DNA of 64,000 nt from Pedobacter sp. Leaf250 (lineage in GTDB: Bacteria; Bacteroidota; Bacteroidia; Sphingobacteriales; Sphingobacteriaceae), in contig NZ_CAKLBU010000004.1 in NCBI RefSeq assembly GCF_920984735.1, positions 186,001 through 250,000 on the forward strand. Direction: 5' to 3'. Made by a program: the position numbers and the translations under genes. Shown piece after piece: positions 1-9,088 of this stretch. The notes under the pieces are model-generated. The model saw only the letters and a list, made by a program, of their open reading frames with translations. It had not been told where the DNA came from and did no database searches. The stretch's first letter is position 1; each line of letters opens with the position of its first letter.

Positions 1-1955
1 AAAGCCTCGTTAAAACGGTTTTCGAACCAGCAAATGGCTTGTTTATTCGGATTTTCTAAGCTTTCATCAACTTCCCAACCTTTAACCAGGCGGAATGCGT
101 TCCATATTTTCGAAGCGAAATTACGCCCTTGTTCGCAGTAACTTTCATCGAACATTAAATCATTCCCTGCAGGCGATGACATCAACATCCCAACGCGAAC
201 CGCATCAGCACCATATTTCTCAATCAATCCAATCGGATCGGGAGAATTACCTAAAGATTTAGACATTTTACGACCTAACTTATCGCGAACAATACCAGTT
301 AAATAAACATTTGTAAATGGTTTTTTGCCCATAAACTCATGTCCGGCCATAATCATACGTGCCACCCAGAAAAACATAATTTCTGGTGCGGTAACCAAAT
401 CATTTGTTGGGTAGTAGTAATTAATATCTTTATTATTTGGGTCTTTAAAACCATCGAAAACAGAAATTGGCCATAACCACGATGAAAACCAGGTATCCAT
501 TACATCTTCGTCTTGCCTTAAGAAAGGCTCTAACTGGTGTTTAAATCCAGTTTTCTCACTTTCGTTGGCACTTTCATCCAGATGTTTTTTCTTCCAGAAT
601 TCTTCTAAAGCTTCATCTTTGGTTTTAGCAACAACCCAGTTTCCTTTATCATCGTACCAGGCTGGAATACGTTGTCCCCACCAAAGCTGACGAGAAATAT
701 TCCAATCGCGAACATTTTCCATCCAATGTTTGTAGGTATTCTCAAACTTGTTAGGAATGAGGTTTACGTCGCCATTTAAAACATCATCCAAAGCAGGTTG
801 CGCCATCTCTTTCATCTTCACAAACCACTGCATCGAAAGTTTTGGTTCAATAGCCGCATCCGTACGCTCAGAGAAACCAACCTGCGATTTATAATCTTCA
901 ACCTTATCTAAATGACCAGCTTCTTCAAGCATTTTGGCAATCTTTTTACGGGCAACAAACCTGTCTTCACCCACCAAAATAACCGCCAATTCGTTTAAAG
1001 TTCCATCATCATTTAAAATATCGGTAACTGGTAAATTGTGTTTAACGCCCAATTCATAATCGTTCAAATCATGTGCTGGTGTAACTTTTAAACAACCTGT
1101 ACCAAATTCAATATCAACATATTCATCCTCAATAACAGGAATTTCGTGATTAACCAACGGCACAAAAACCTTTTTACCTTTTAAATGAGCAAACCGTTCA
1201 TCGTTCGGGTTAATACAAATTGCAGCATCGGCCATTATCGTCTCCGGACGCGTAGTTGCAACCACAAGGTAGTCAGGAGTCTGAAGTCCGGAGTCCGAAG
1301 ATTTGGCGTCTATATCATCCGACTTTCCGACTTTCGGACTAACAATATTATACCTAATGTAATACAACTTTTGGTTTACCTCCTTACGGATTACCTCCTC
1401 ATCAGAAACCGCCGTTTTACCAGCAGGATCCCAATTTACCATACGAATACCGCGATAAATCCATCCTTTTTTATACAGATGAATAAATGAATCGATCACG
1501 GCTTCAGAAAGATCTTCCTCCATCGTAAAACGGGTACGGTCCCAATCGCAACTTGCACCCAGTTTCTTCAACTGCTCTAAAATAATACCACCATATTTCT
1601 CTTTCCACTCCCAGGCATATTTTAAAAAATCTTCACGGGAAAGGTCTTTTTTATTGATGCCTTGCTCCTTTAACATCGCTACAACTTTCGCTTCGGTAGC
1701 GATTGATGCATGGTCAGTTCCCGGAACCCAGCATGCATTTTTACCTTGCATACGGGCTTTACGAATCAAAACATCTTGAATGGTATTGTTAAGCATATGC
1801 CCCATGTGCAGCACTCCAGTAACATTTGGCGGTGGAATTACAATAGTGTAAGGCTCACGCTCATCAGGTTCTGAGTGAAAAAACTTTTTCGATAGCCAAT
1901 AGCTATACCATTTATCTTCGGTTTCTGCAGGATTGTACTTGGTGGAAATGCTCAT
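1..1955 (-). CDS. valS: valine--tRNA ligase, 5' part (cut by window edge)
   Basis: Cytoplasmic class I aminoacyl-tRNA synthetase that charges tRNA-Val. About 651 residues are visible; the family runs near 880, so the anticodon-binding end lies outside the window. The ATP-site motif HMGH is at residues 50-53 and KMSKS at 563-567. Between them is the editing domain with the ATTRPET motif, and [10 protein letters not shown] follows. The start ATG (reverse complement of 1953-1955) gives the expected N-terminus. Odd: about 20 extra residues, roughly 205-228, sit between the IRYN strand and [12 protein letters not shown]. They are encoded by imperfect inverted repeats of AGTCCGAA type (see the separate repeat entry). 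Identity is certain. Confidence 0.97.
   Translation of the reverse strand, partial: MSISTKYNPAETEDKWYSYWLSKKFFHSEPDEREPYTIVIPPPNVTGVLHMGHMLNNTIQDVLIRKARMQGKNACWVPGTDHASIATEAKVVAMLKEQGINKKDLSREDFLKYAWEWKEKYGGIILEQLKKLGASCDWDRTRFTMEEDLSEAVIDSFIHLYKKGWIYRGIRMVNWDPAGKTAVSDEEVIRKEVNQKLYYIRYNIVSPKVGKSDDIDAKSSDSGLQTPDYLVVATTRPETIMADAAICINPNDERFAHLKGKKVFVPLVNHEIPVIEDEYVDIEFGTGCLKVTPAHDLNDYELGVKHNLPVTDILNDDGTLNELAVILVGEDRFVARKKIAKMLEEAGHLDKVEDYKSQVGFSERTDAAIEPKLSMQWFVKMKEMAQPALDDVLNGDVNLIPNKFENTYKHWMENVRDWNISRQLWWGQRIPAWYDDKGNWVVAKTKDEALEEFWKKKHLDESANESEKTGFKHQLEPFLRQDEDVMDTWFSSWLWPISVFDGFKDPNNKDINYYYPTNDLVTAPEIMFFWVARMIMAGHEFMGKKPFTNVYLTGIVRDKLGRKMSKSLGNSPDPIGLIEKYGADAVRVGMLMSSPAGNDLMFDESYCEQGRNFASKIWNAFRLVKGWEVDESLENPNKQAICWFENRFNEA
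1271..1340. repeat. AGTCCGAA-type inverted repeat inside valS
   Basis: The left part (1271-1300) holds copies of AGTC[C/T]G[A/G]AG. The right part (1321-1340) holds GACTTTC and CTTTCGGACT copies in inverted orientation, so the two can fold on each other. It lies in frame within valS at the editing-domain border and encodes a Ser/Asp/Lys-rich stretch. I infer a small dispersed repeat that entered the gene without breaking the frame. Confidence 0.7.
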
Positions 1956-2333
1956 GAATTATAATAAAAGCCCAAAAATAGCTAATTAAGCTGAAAGACT
2001 AAAGCGCAAAGCTAAAAGTTTGGTACAATACGATTACACTCTCTTTGAGAGGTACCTGCAAGTTAGGAAGCGAATGTTTTTGATTCAGTTGGTGAGGACA
2101 CCAACCGATAATGTCCGTGCTATTTTTAAACAATAAATTTTTGAATGATGTAGAAGAAAAGTTTATTGAAATCTATTGGTTGGTGTCGTCATCAACCGAA
2201 ATGCATAAGCCTACTTATAAATTAAAACATAATATCTATAGATTGTCTTCCTGGCTAAATAGCAATCTATTAGCAAAACAACTTACTTGCTAAAGATGAG
2301 ATATGCTGCATTTCACAATAATGAATATCAGAG
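1956..2333. other. intergenic region with two short hairpins
   Basis: No convincing gene. Two short self-complementary elements are present: 2088-2105 (GTTGGTG, 4-nt loop, CACCAAC) and 2178-2197 (GGTTGGTG, 4-nt loop, CATCAACC, one mismatch). They look like related repeat units. A 60-codon plus-strand reading frame at 2111-2293 starts between them, but it resembles no family I recognise and could be fortuitous. Confidence 0.5.
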
Positions 2334-2966
2334 TTAATCCAAATCATCAAACACATCATCAAGCAATAATTCAAAACCTGGCAAAACCGATGATGTAATT
2401 GTTTCGCTTAGGGTGAAAATTTTTGATGGTTGGAATTTGCCTGAATCATTTAAGGTATAAATTAAAATACTTTGATCACTTTGGCTAACCACCCAGTATT
2501 CTCTTACACCAAACTCTTCATAAACCTGGTATTTATTCAGCAACTCTTTTCTATTGTTACCTGGAGATAAAATTTCGATCACAATATCTGGCGCACCAAT
2601 GCAGCCACGATAATCTAATTTACTCTTATCACAAATTACACAAATATCGGGTTGTAACACTGTAAACACATCCTTATCTGCTTTACTTTCTTTTGGAAAA
2701 CGAACATCAAAAGGGGCGGAATAAACCTTACAATGTTGACCTTTCAAAAAATTACCAATTTTTATAAAAATGTTTCTTGAAATCTCCTGATGTACCCTCG
2801 AGGCAGCAGGACTCATCTTAAAGATTTTACCCTTAATAAGCTCCACACGATCTTCAAAAAGCCAGTTTAGATAATTTGCATAACTATAAGTTAAAGTTGC
2901 ATCGATTTCGCTGAATTCCCTAACGGGCTCATTAAGTAATTGAGGATATGGAAGTGGCTCTGACAT
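2334..2966 (-). CDS. Uma2 family (DUF820) nuclease-fold protein
   Basis: A 210-residue protein of the Uma2 family, which has a restriction-endonuclease-like PD-(D/E)XK fold. Members are common in Bacteroidota and cyanobacteria and have no settled physiological role. The core is visible: QPDI with Asp107, then PDIVIEILSPGN with Glu131, then a Lys/Tyr-rich helix and the EYWVV strand. The ATG at 2964-2966 is preferred over the upstream TTG two codons earlier. The gene lies 28 bp downstream of the P-type ATPase on the same strand and may be co-transcribed with it. No partner antitoxin or methylase is visible. Confidence 0.85.
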   Translation of the reverse strand: MSEPLPYPQLLNEPVREFSEIDATLTYSYANYLNWLFEDRVELIKGKIFKMSPAASRVHQEISRNIFIKIGNFLKGQHCKVYSAPFDVRFPKESKADKDVFTVLQPDICVICDKSKLDYRGCIGAPDIVIEILSPGNNRKELLNKYQVYEEFGVREYWVVSQSDQSILIYTLNDSGKFQPSKIFTLSETITSSVLPGFELLLDDVFDDLD

Positions 2967-2994
2967 AATCAAATTTACTAATTTTTATAGTCAT

Positions 2995-4968
2995 TTAAAA
3001 CTTCATTTTTTGAATTCTAACTGCATTCAATATAGCCAGCAAAGCAACACCAACATCGGCAAAAACGGCTTCCCACATAGTAGCCAAGCCACCCGCTCCC
3101 AAAATTAAAACAAGTGCTTTTACGGCAAAGGCTAGAACAATATTTTGAATAACCACGCTTTTGGTTGCCTTACCAATTTTAATCGCGGTTGCAATTTTCG
3201 AAGGTTGGTCGGTTTGAATCACTACATCTGCTGTTTCGATGGCGGCATCGCTACCCATTGCACCCATTGCAATTCCGATATCGCTTATGGCCAAAACCGG
3301 AGTATCGTTTATCCCGTCGCCCACAAAAGCCACCACTTTGCTTTTATCTTTTTTAATCTCTTCGAGTTTTGTCACTTTATCTTCTGGTAGCAAATCGCCG
3401 AAATAAGAATCGATTCCTAAAATCCCCGCAACTTTTTTCACAATAGAAGTTTTATCGCCACTTAGCATCACCACTTGTTTTACGCCATTGGCATGCAGTT
3501 GATTTATCGCGTCGGTTGCGTCCTCTTTTATTTCATCGGCAATTAAAACATAACCAACATATTTCCCATCAACCGCTACAACCACAATACTTTCTTCTAT
3601 ATCTTTTATTTTAACATCGAAATCAATTTTAAATTTTTCTAAAAGCTTAACATTTCCAGCAAGAACTTCTTTGCCATTCACGGTTCCTTTCAAACCCATT
3701 CCCGCGATTTCTTCAATGTTTTCTGCAGGATGTACTTCTTTTTCTCCAACATGCGCAACAATGGCTTTTGCAATTGGATGCGTAGATTTTGCCTCAACCG
3801 CAGCAAGCAAATTCAAAAATTCGCTTTCATCAATGCTACTTTCTATTTTTTGAACCTTAAAAACACCTTTTGTAAGTGTTCCAGTTTTATCCATTACCAC
3901 CACATTCAGCTTGGTAATTAAATCCAGAAAGTTAGAGCCTTTAAACAAAATTCCGTGTGATGATGCAGCACCGATTCCACCGAAATAACCCAGCGGAATG
4001 GAAATTACCAAAGCGCAGGGACAGGAAATTACCAGAAAAACCAAAGAACGGTATAACCAGGTTTGGAAATGATAGTCGTTCCCTAAAAATAAAATTGGCA
4101 AGGTAACCAAGGCCAATGCTAAAAAGAAAACGATTGGCGTATAAACTTTTGCAAACTTTCGGATAAACAATTCCGTTTTTGCCTTACGCGTGGTGGCATT
4201 CTGAACCATCTCCAAAATGCGTGAAAGTGCGCTATCGGCAAAAGCTTTCGTAACTTTTATCTCAATCACTTTATCTAAATTTAGCATTCCTGCTAAAACA
4301 TTTTCGCCTTTATTAATGGTTTTTGGCTTACTCTCACCAGTTAATGCCGCTGTGTTAAAACTGCTTTTTTCGGATAACATTTTGCCATCCAACGGAATTT
4401 TTTCACCAGCCTTAATTTGAATGGTTTCTCCAATTTCTACTTTCTCCGGGTTTACACTTTCGTATTTGCCATTTCTCAAAACATAGGCTTCATCAGCACG
4501 AACATCAAGCAAAGCAGAAATATTTCTTTTCGCCCGGTTAACCGCAGCCATTTGAAAAAGTTCGCCAATGGTATAAAAAAGCATTACTGTTACGCCTTCG
4601 GGATATTCGCCAATGGCAAAAGCACCAATGGTTGCGATAGACATCAACGAAAACTCGGTAAAAAAGTCTTTAGCTTTGAAGGTTTCCCATACTTCTTTTA
4701 AAACCGGAATTCCTACTGGCAAATAAGCTACGATATACCAGTACGGACGAATAGATTTAAAAGCTTCTACCTTAAAAATATTATCGAAAGCAATGCCAAT
4801 AAGCAGCATGCTTAGAGTAACTATTGCAGGCAAGTAAGTTTTAAATGCTGATGGATCGCCACCATGGTCGTGGTCGTGCTCGTCGCCATCTTCGTGCTGA
4901 TGTTCATGTTGGTGTTGGTGCGCCTTAGTGCTGCAACAGCTATCTTCTTTATCGTGCGAATGACTCAT
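2995..4968 (-). CDS. heavy-metal P1B-type ATPase, probable Zn2+/Cd2+ exporter
   Basis: Inner-membrane pump of 657 residues that uses ATP to export soft divalent metals. Visible motifs are TGES (210-213), the CPC metal-site motif (316-318), the phosphorylated Asp360 in DKTGT, the HP motif (397-398) and GDGIND (550-555). Lys617 in the next-to-last membrane helix and Asp638 in the last match the P1B-2 (Zn/Cd/Pb) subgroup. There is no Cys-rich HMA domain. The first 38 residues are instead a His/Asp/Glu tail with a CC pair, probably metal-binding. No metal-responsive regulator is adjacent. Confidence 0.93.
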   Translation of the reverse strand: MSHSHDKEDSCCSTKAHQHQHEHQHEDGDEHDHDHGGDPSAFKTYLPAIVTLSMLLIGIAFDNIFKVEAFKSIRPYWYIVAYLPVGIPVLKEVWETFKAKDFFTEFSLMSIATIGAFAIGEYPEGVTVMLFYTIGELFQMAAVNRAKRNISALLDVRADEAYVLRNGKYESVNPEKVEIGETIQIKAGEKIPLDGKMLSEKSSFNTAALTGESKPKTINKGENVLAGMLNLDKVIEIKVTKAFADSALSRILEMVQNATTRKAKTELFIRKFAKVYTPIVFFLALALVTLPILFLGNDYHFQTWLYRSLVFLVISCPCALVISIPLGYFGGIGAASSHGILFKGSNFLDLITKLNVVVMDKTGTLTKGVFKVQKIESSIDESEFLNLLAAVEAKSTHPIAKAIVAHVGEKEVHPAENIEEIAGMGLKGTVNGKEVLAGNVKLLEKFKIDFDVKIKDIEESIVVVAVDGKYVGYVLIADEIKEDATDAINQLHANGVKQVVMLSGDKTSIVKKVAGILGIDSYFGDLLPEDKVTKLEEIKKDKSKVVAFVGDGINDTPVLAISDIGIAMGAMGSDAAIETADVVIQTDQPSKIATAIKIGKATKSVVIQNIVLAFAVKALVLILGAGGLATMWEAVFADVGVALLAILNAVRIQKMKF

Positions 4969-5516
4969 TTATTTATTATTTTCTATTGAAAGCAATACCT
5001 GCCGGCTTAGGTTTCTTTGCTCCCGCCATCGCTGCAAATCCTCGGCCAAAGAAAAATTGGCCTTCGGGTTTTACGCTTTGTTGGGTTTAGGTGGCTTAAA
5101 TAGTAGTACTATCAAAAGTAAGTTAAACCCGATTGCCGCGAAAACCAAAAGCCTTTTCTGCTTTTGTTGTAGCAAAAAGCGGGGCTAAATATTCCGATAA
5201 AATACTAACCGTTCTTTTCCAAATCCTGTAAAGCTACACATGCAATCTCTCAAAAATAATGCTTTATTCTGATTCATTCTTAATAATGAAAATTATTACA
5301 ACCACACAATAAATTATGTTAAAAAATGTTAATAGTGTAATAAGATTCAAAAATCATGAAATCCCTAAAATTCCATTTCTCGCCAGCTGAATTTATTAGA
5401 CGCCTCGGTTTAGCAAAAATTTACTATTGGTTTAACAAGTAATATTCTTGGTATATTAACCTACTATTAATTAGTATTTCCTAAATTTCGCTGTTATAAC
5501 TAACTTAATTAAGCGA
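4969..5516. other. intergenic region holding a degenerate dispersed repeat
   Basis: No gene seen. Positions about 5125-5190 run from AACCCGATTGC to AAAAAGCGGGGCT and match the ends of a degenerate repeat family seen at three other sites in the window. The 200 bp before the M13 peptidase are very AT-rich and must hold its promoter, but I find no clean TAnnTTTG box. Confidence 0.5.
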
Positions 5517-7553
5517 ATGAAATACCAAAATTTGAAAAGATACTTCGCGGCACTGGGCATAGTTGCTGCCGGCTTTTCTGCAAATGCACAAACCACCAAA
5601 AAATTTATCGACCCTGCAAACATGGATTTATCTGTTAAGCCGGGCGATGATTTCTACACTTACGCAAGTGGTACATGGATTAAAAACAATCCTGTTCCAG
5701 CTAAAGAAACCCGTTGGGGATCTTTTAATGAACTTCGCGATTTCAACATTAATGCGGTAAAATCTCTGGTAGAAGAAGCTGCTGCTGATAAATCGGCACC
5801 TGCCGGATCGGTAAAACGCCGTGTTGGAGATTTCTTTGCTGCAGCAATGGATACTGTAGCGATTGAAAAATTAGGCTACACGCCTATCAAAGCTGATTTA
5901 GAAAAAATTAAGCAGATAAAAGATATTCAAGGTGTTTTAGACCAGGTGGCTTATATGCGTGTAAGCGGAATTGGCAGCCCAATGTTTGGTTTGGGTGTAG
6001 GCCAGGATCGTAAAAACGTAAATAAATACATGGTAAATATTGGTCAGGGTGGTACAACTTTGCCAGATCGTGATTATTATTTAAAAGACGATGCCCGCAG
6101 TGTGAAAATTCGTGAGGCATATAATACATACATCACTACTTTATTTTCTTTAACCGGAAGTACTGCGGAAGAAGCTAAACAAAAGGCAGCAACTGTTTTC
6201 AAAATTGAAAAGCAATTTGCAGAAGCACAAATGAGCCGTTTGGAAATGCGTGATCCTTATGCAACCTACAACAAACTTACTGTGGGTGAATTGAGTAGTA
6301 AAACGCCAGGAATTAACTGGGCAACTTATTTAACGAAATTCAAAATTAAAGGTCAGGATACGTTATTGGTTTCTTCTCCGAAATTTATGAGCAGCCTTGA
6401 TGGCATGTTGAAATCGGTTTCGGTAGCTGATTGGAAAACTTACTTAGAATGGAACGTATTAAAAAGTTCAGCAGGCAGCTTAAGTTCTCCTTTTGTTAAG
6501 GCAAGTTTTGCTTTTACACAGGCACAAACTGGACAAAAAGTTCAAACACCTCGTTGGCAGCGCATGTCATCGTTAACAGATGGCACTATTGGCGAATTGC
6601 TAGGTCAATTATATGTAGCTAAATATTTTAAACCTGAAGCGAAAGCACGCATGGACGCCATGATTGTTAACCTGCGCAAAGCTTTTGAAATCAGAATTAA
6701 AGGTTTAGAATGGATGAGCGATGAAACCAAGAAAAAAGCTTTGGAAAAACTTGCTGCCTTCGAACCAAAAGTGGGTTATACCACAAAATGGGAAACTTAT
6801 ACAGGCTTAAACATCAACAAGGCTACATATTTTCAAAATTTGCGTAATGCAAGCGTTTGGGGTTACAATGAAAATGTTGGTAGATTAGGTAAACCGGTAG
6901 ACCGTACCAAATTCGGTATGACGCCACCAACGGTAAATGCTTCTTACAGCCCAACGATGAATTCGATTACGTTCCCTGCAGGAATTTTGCAATTCCCTTT
7001 CTTTGATCCAAATGCAGATGATGCCTTAAATTATGGTGGAATTGGTGCAGTAATCGGCCATGAAATGAGCCATGGTTTCGATGATAGTGGTAGCCAGTAT
7101 GATGCAAAAGGTAATTTAAAAAACTGGTGGACAGCTGAAGACCGTAAAAAGTTTGAAGAAAAAACCAAAGCTTTGGGCGAGCAATTTGATGCTTACACCG
7201 TTTTGGATACGGTTCATGTAATTGGCAAATTAACAATGGGTGAAAACATAGGCGATTTAGGCGGATTAAATGCAGCTTACACGGCTTTTAAAATGACTAA
7301 ACAAGGTCAGAGCAATGAGAAAATTGATGGTTTTACGCCAGACCAACGTTTCTTCTTGGCTTGGGCACAAGTTTGGAGAGGTAATATTTTACCAGAAAGC
7401 GCAGCCCAGTTAATTAAAACTGACCCGCACTCTCCAGGCCCGTACCGTACCATTGGTGCCCCTGTTAATATGGATGCATGGTACACCGCATTCGATGTAA
7501 AACCTGGTGATAAATTATATAAAAAACCGGAAGACAGAATTAGAATGTGGTAG
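5517..7553 (+). CDS. pepO: M13 family (neprilysin-like) zinc endopeptidase
   Basis: Secreted or periplasmic zinc metallo-endopeptidase of 678 residues, acting on small peptides by family analogy. It has a signal peptide ending in ANAQ (about residue 25). The zinc motif HEMSH is at 515-519, with the third ligand and second-shell Asp in ENIGD (Glu576, Asp580), and it ends in the family-typical C-terminal Trp. The substrate-binding NASY motif and a large helical N-terminal lobe are present. It is a single gene followed by a strong terminator. Identity is secure; its physiological substrate is unknown. Confidence 0.95.
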   Translation: MKYQNLKRYFAALGIVAAGFSANAQTTKKFIDPANMDLSVKPGDDFYTYASGTWIKNNPVPAKETRWGSFNELRDFNINAVKSLVEEAAADKSAPAGSVKRRVGDFFAAAMDTVAIEKLGYTPIKADLEKIKQIKDIQGVLDQVAYMRVSGIGSPMFGLGVGQDRKNVNKYMVNIGQGGTTLPDRDYYLKDDARSVKIREAYNTYITTLFSLTGSTAEEAKQKAATVFKIEKQFAEAQMSRLEMRDPYATYNKLTVGELSSKTPGINWATYLTKFKIKGQDTLLVSSPKFMSSLDGMLKSVSVADWKTYLEWNVLKSSAGSLSSPFVKASFAFTQAQTGQKVQTPRWQRMSSLTDGTIGELLGQLYVAKYFKPEAKARMDAMIVNLRKAFEIRIKGLEWMSDETKKKALEKLAAFEPKVGYTTKWETYTGLNINKATYFQNLRNASVWGYNENVGRLGKPVDRTKFGMTPPTVNASYSPTMNSITFPAGILQFPFFDPNADDALNYGGIGAVIGHEMSHGFDDSGSQYDAKGNLKNWWTAEDRKKFEEKTKALGEQFDAYTVLDTVHVIGKLTMGENIGDLGGLNAAYTAFKMTKQGQSNEKIDGFTPDQRFFLAWAQVWRGNILPESAAQLIKTDPHSPGPYRTIGAPVNMDAWYTAFDVKPGDKLYKKPEDRIRMW

Positions 7554-7626
7554 TTATGAAGTTGAGGCTTTAAAAATTTAGGGCGAAAGGTCTGATTTAA
7601 ATCTTCGAATTTCAAAAACATAATTT

Positions 7627-7660
7627 AAACGTCCCGAAAAAATCGGGACGTTTTTTTTTG
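7627..7660 (+). terminator. intrinsic terminator after M13 peptidase gene
   Basis: Perfect 10-bp stem AACGTCCCGA / TCGGGACGTT (7628-7637 and 7643-7652) with an A5 loop, followed by a run of T. Confidence 0.95.
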
Positions 7661-7704
7661 ATCAAATTAAACACCAGCATTTCGAAAATTCTTAATTATC
7701 ATTC

Positions 7705-7712
7705 TATCTTTG
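7705..7712 (+). promoter_or_regulatory. -7 box TATCTTTG of the DUF2625 gene
   Basis: Exact match to the Bacteroidota consensus TAnnTTTG, 20 bp before the ATG at 7733. It supports that start over an upstream in-frame codon that would lie in the preceding terminator. Confidence 0.75.
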
Positions 7713-7732
7713 AAAAACATAAGCGGTCAATC

Positions 7733-8509
7733 ATGAAAAGCATTTTTAAAACTTTTATTGCTCTTACTTTAACCTTATTCTCTTTAACAACATTTGCGCA
7801 GGATAATTTAATAAGTTTAGATGCGCTAATTAATAAAACTGATCCGGCATGGCCATTGGTAAAAAAATGGATTGATTCAGCAAAAAACAAAGTTGAAATT
7901 TTACCTGTAGATTCTGCCAAAGCAAAACAAACATTATATAATGCCCAGGTTTCTACATATGCAACCCTGGGTTCGGTAATTTACAATACCGGTGGAATTA
8001 TGGTTGACAATGGATGGATTAGAATTCTAGGATCGGGAAGTGAACGTTTAAGCAGAGACATTGCTACCTGGAACAAAGAAAAAACGATTAAAGAATACGG
8101 TGATAAAATTCCTTATCTGCTAATCGCCGATGATGCCATTGGAGGTTTTTTTGCGATTAATTATGGCGGTTTGGGTCCGGATATTAAAAATGTTTACTAC
8201 TTAGAGCCGAATACTTTAACCTGGCAACCGCTTGGAGCAGGTTATGGCGAATTTTTAGTTTTTTGCTTTGATAGCGATCTGAATAAATTCTACAAAGGTT
8301 TACGCTGGAGCACCTGGAGTCAATTTATCGGTAATCTTGATGGAACCAAAACTTACAGTTTCCGACCCTACTTATGGGAAAAAGATACTGATATTGAAAA
8401 GTGCGCCAGAAAGCTTGTAGACATTGAAGCCATGTATCGTTTCAATATTCTAAAATCGAAAGAGCTTAATGCCGATGCCGGGATTAAAAAAGATGATTCT
8501 AAACAGTAA
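7733..8509 (+). CDS. DUF2625 family secreted protein
   Basis: A 258-residue exported protein of unknown function. From the ATG at 7733 it begins with a classic signal peptide (Lys, Ile/Leu/Thr-rich core, cleavage after TFAQ). The body carries the features I associate with DUF2625: a DPAWP.VKKW segment near the mature N-terminus, GGIMVDNGWIRILGSG in the first third, DDAIGGFFAIN in the middle, then YYLEP..L.W and LRWSTW. The frame extends upstream to 7658, but that would include terminator sequence and precede the -7 box. It has its own promoter and stands alone between opposing genes. Confidence 0.85.
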   Translation: MKSIFKTFIALTLTLFSLTTFAQDNLISLDALINKTDPAWPLVKKWIDSAKNKVEILPVDSAKAKQTLYNAQVSTYATLGSVIYNTGGIMVDNGWIRILGSGSERLSRDIATWNKEKTIKEYGDKIPYLLIADDAIGGFFAINYGGLGPDIKNVYYLEPNTLTWQPLGAGYGEFLVFCFDSDLNKFYKGLRWSTWSQFIGNLDGTKTYSFRPYLWEKDTDIEKCARKLVDIEAMYRFNILKSKELNADAGIKKDDSKQ

Positions 8510-8545
8510 AAATATTCTTACAACTTATTAAGTTAAATTAAAGAG

Positions 8546-8884
8546 TCAGGCATATTTTGATTGTGTTTTCTTTGGCAGTTTAGCCAATACCAATGATCTG
8601 GATTCCGCTACTCTAGCTTTTAATTCTTTATCATTTAAAACATCAAGATTTTGTACTTGAATCCATTGTCGTTTAGCCAAATGGTAAGCTTGTGCAATTC
8701 CATCTCTGGCTGTTAAAGCATCAAACTCATCCGGATTACATTTGATAGAAAAGCTACTTCCAGTATCAACATCTGCAATAACAAATATTTTTTCTTCTAT
8801 CATAAAACATAAATGATCCCATTTCATGCCTTCGGTTGTGCCCGGCAGACTTAAACAATATTCTCTGAAAGATTCGATATCCAT
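8546..8884 (-). CDS. MmcQ/YjbR family protein
   Basis: A 112-residue protein of the MmcQ/YjbR family, a small CyaY-like or DNA-binding-like fold of unknown role. Typical features are the N-terminal REYCLSLPGTTEGMKWDH, a central strand pair KIFVIADV and SIKCNPDEFDAL, and KRQWIQV near the end, followed by a basic C-terminal helix. Its ATG is directly abutted by a (TTTAGGG)12 tandem array, so the usual upstream signals must lie within or beyond that array. Confidence 0.88.
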   Translation of the reverse strand: MDIESFREYCLSLPGTTEGMKWDHLCFMIEEKIFVIADVDTGSSFSIKCNPDEFDALTARDGIAQAYHLAKRQWIQVQNLDVLNDKELKARVAESRSLVLAKLPKKTQSKYA

Positions 8885-8967
8885 TTAGGGTTTAGGGTTT
8901 AGGGTTTAGGGTTTAGGGTTTAGGGTTTAGGGTTTAGGGTTTAGGGTTTAGGGTTTAGGGTTTAGGG
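8884..8967. repeat. telomere-like tandem repeat (TTTAGGG)12
   Basis: Twelve perfect 7-bp copies, starting on the last base of the MmcQ/YjbR start codon and ending in GGGTAAAC. The terminal GTTTA-GGG-TAAAC makes a short inverted repeat at the array edge. An eight-copy array with the same right edge (GGGTAAAC) lies at 49073-49128. Confidence 0.98.
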
Positions 8968-8987
8968 TAAACAATGCCTAATTTTAT

Positions 8988-8995
8988 TATGTTTG
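8988..8995 (+). promoter_or_regulatory. -7 box TATGTTTG of mnmD
   Basis: Exact TAnnTTTG match about 20 bp beyond the (TTTAGGG) array, giving mnmD a leader of about 85-90 nt. Confidence 0.55.
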
Positions 8996-9088
8996 CACCA
9001 ATTATAATTCTAAAACGAAAATAGTAATTCTTCACAAGAATCTTAAAATCCCATCATCTTATTAATCCTGGTCAAAACCCCTTTGCAA

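Noticed and set aside
2111..2293. 60-codon plus-strand frame as a possible gene
   Set aside because: No recognisable family and no promoter box, and it spans one of two related hairpin repeats; left as an uncertain part of the intergenic entry.
2334..2966. Uma2 protein as part of a restriction or toxin system
   Set aside because: No methyltransferase, specificity subunit or antitoxin is adjacent; Uma2 genes are often solitary in this phylum.
5318..5342. GTTAA repeats before the M13 peptidase as another Pho-box-like site
   Set aside because: Spacing is 10 bp and then 9 bp, not 11, and the site is about 180 bp from the start codon with no TAnnTTTG box nearby.
8884..8967. TTTAGGG repeats as a true telomere or as eukaryotic contamination
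   Set aside because: The array is internal, is flanked on both sides by bacterial genes with bacterial promoters, and a second array occurs elsewhere in the window.
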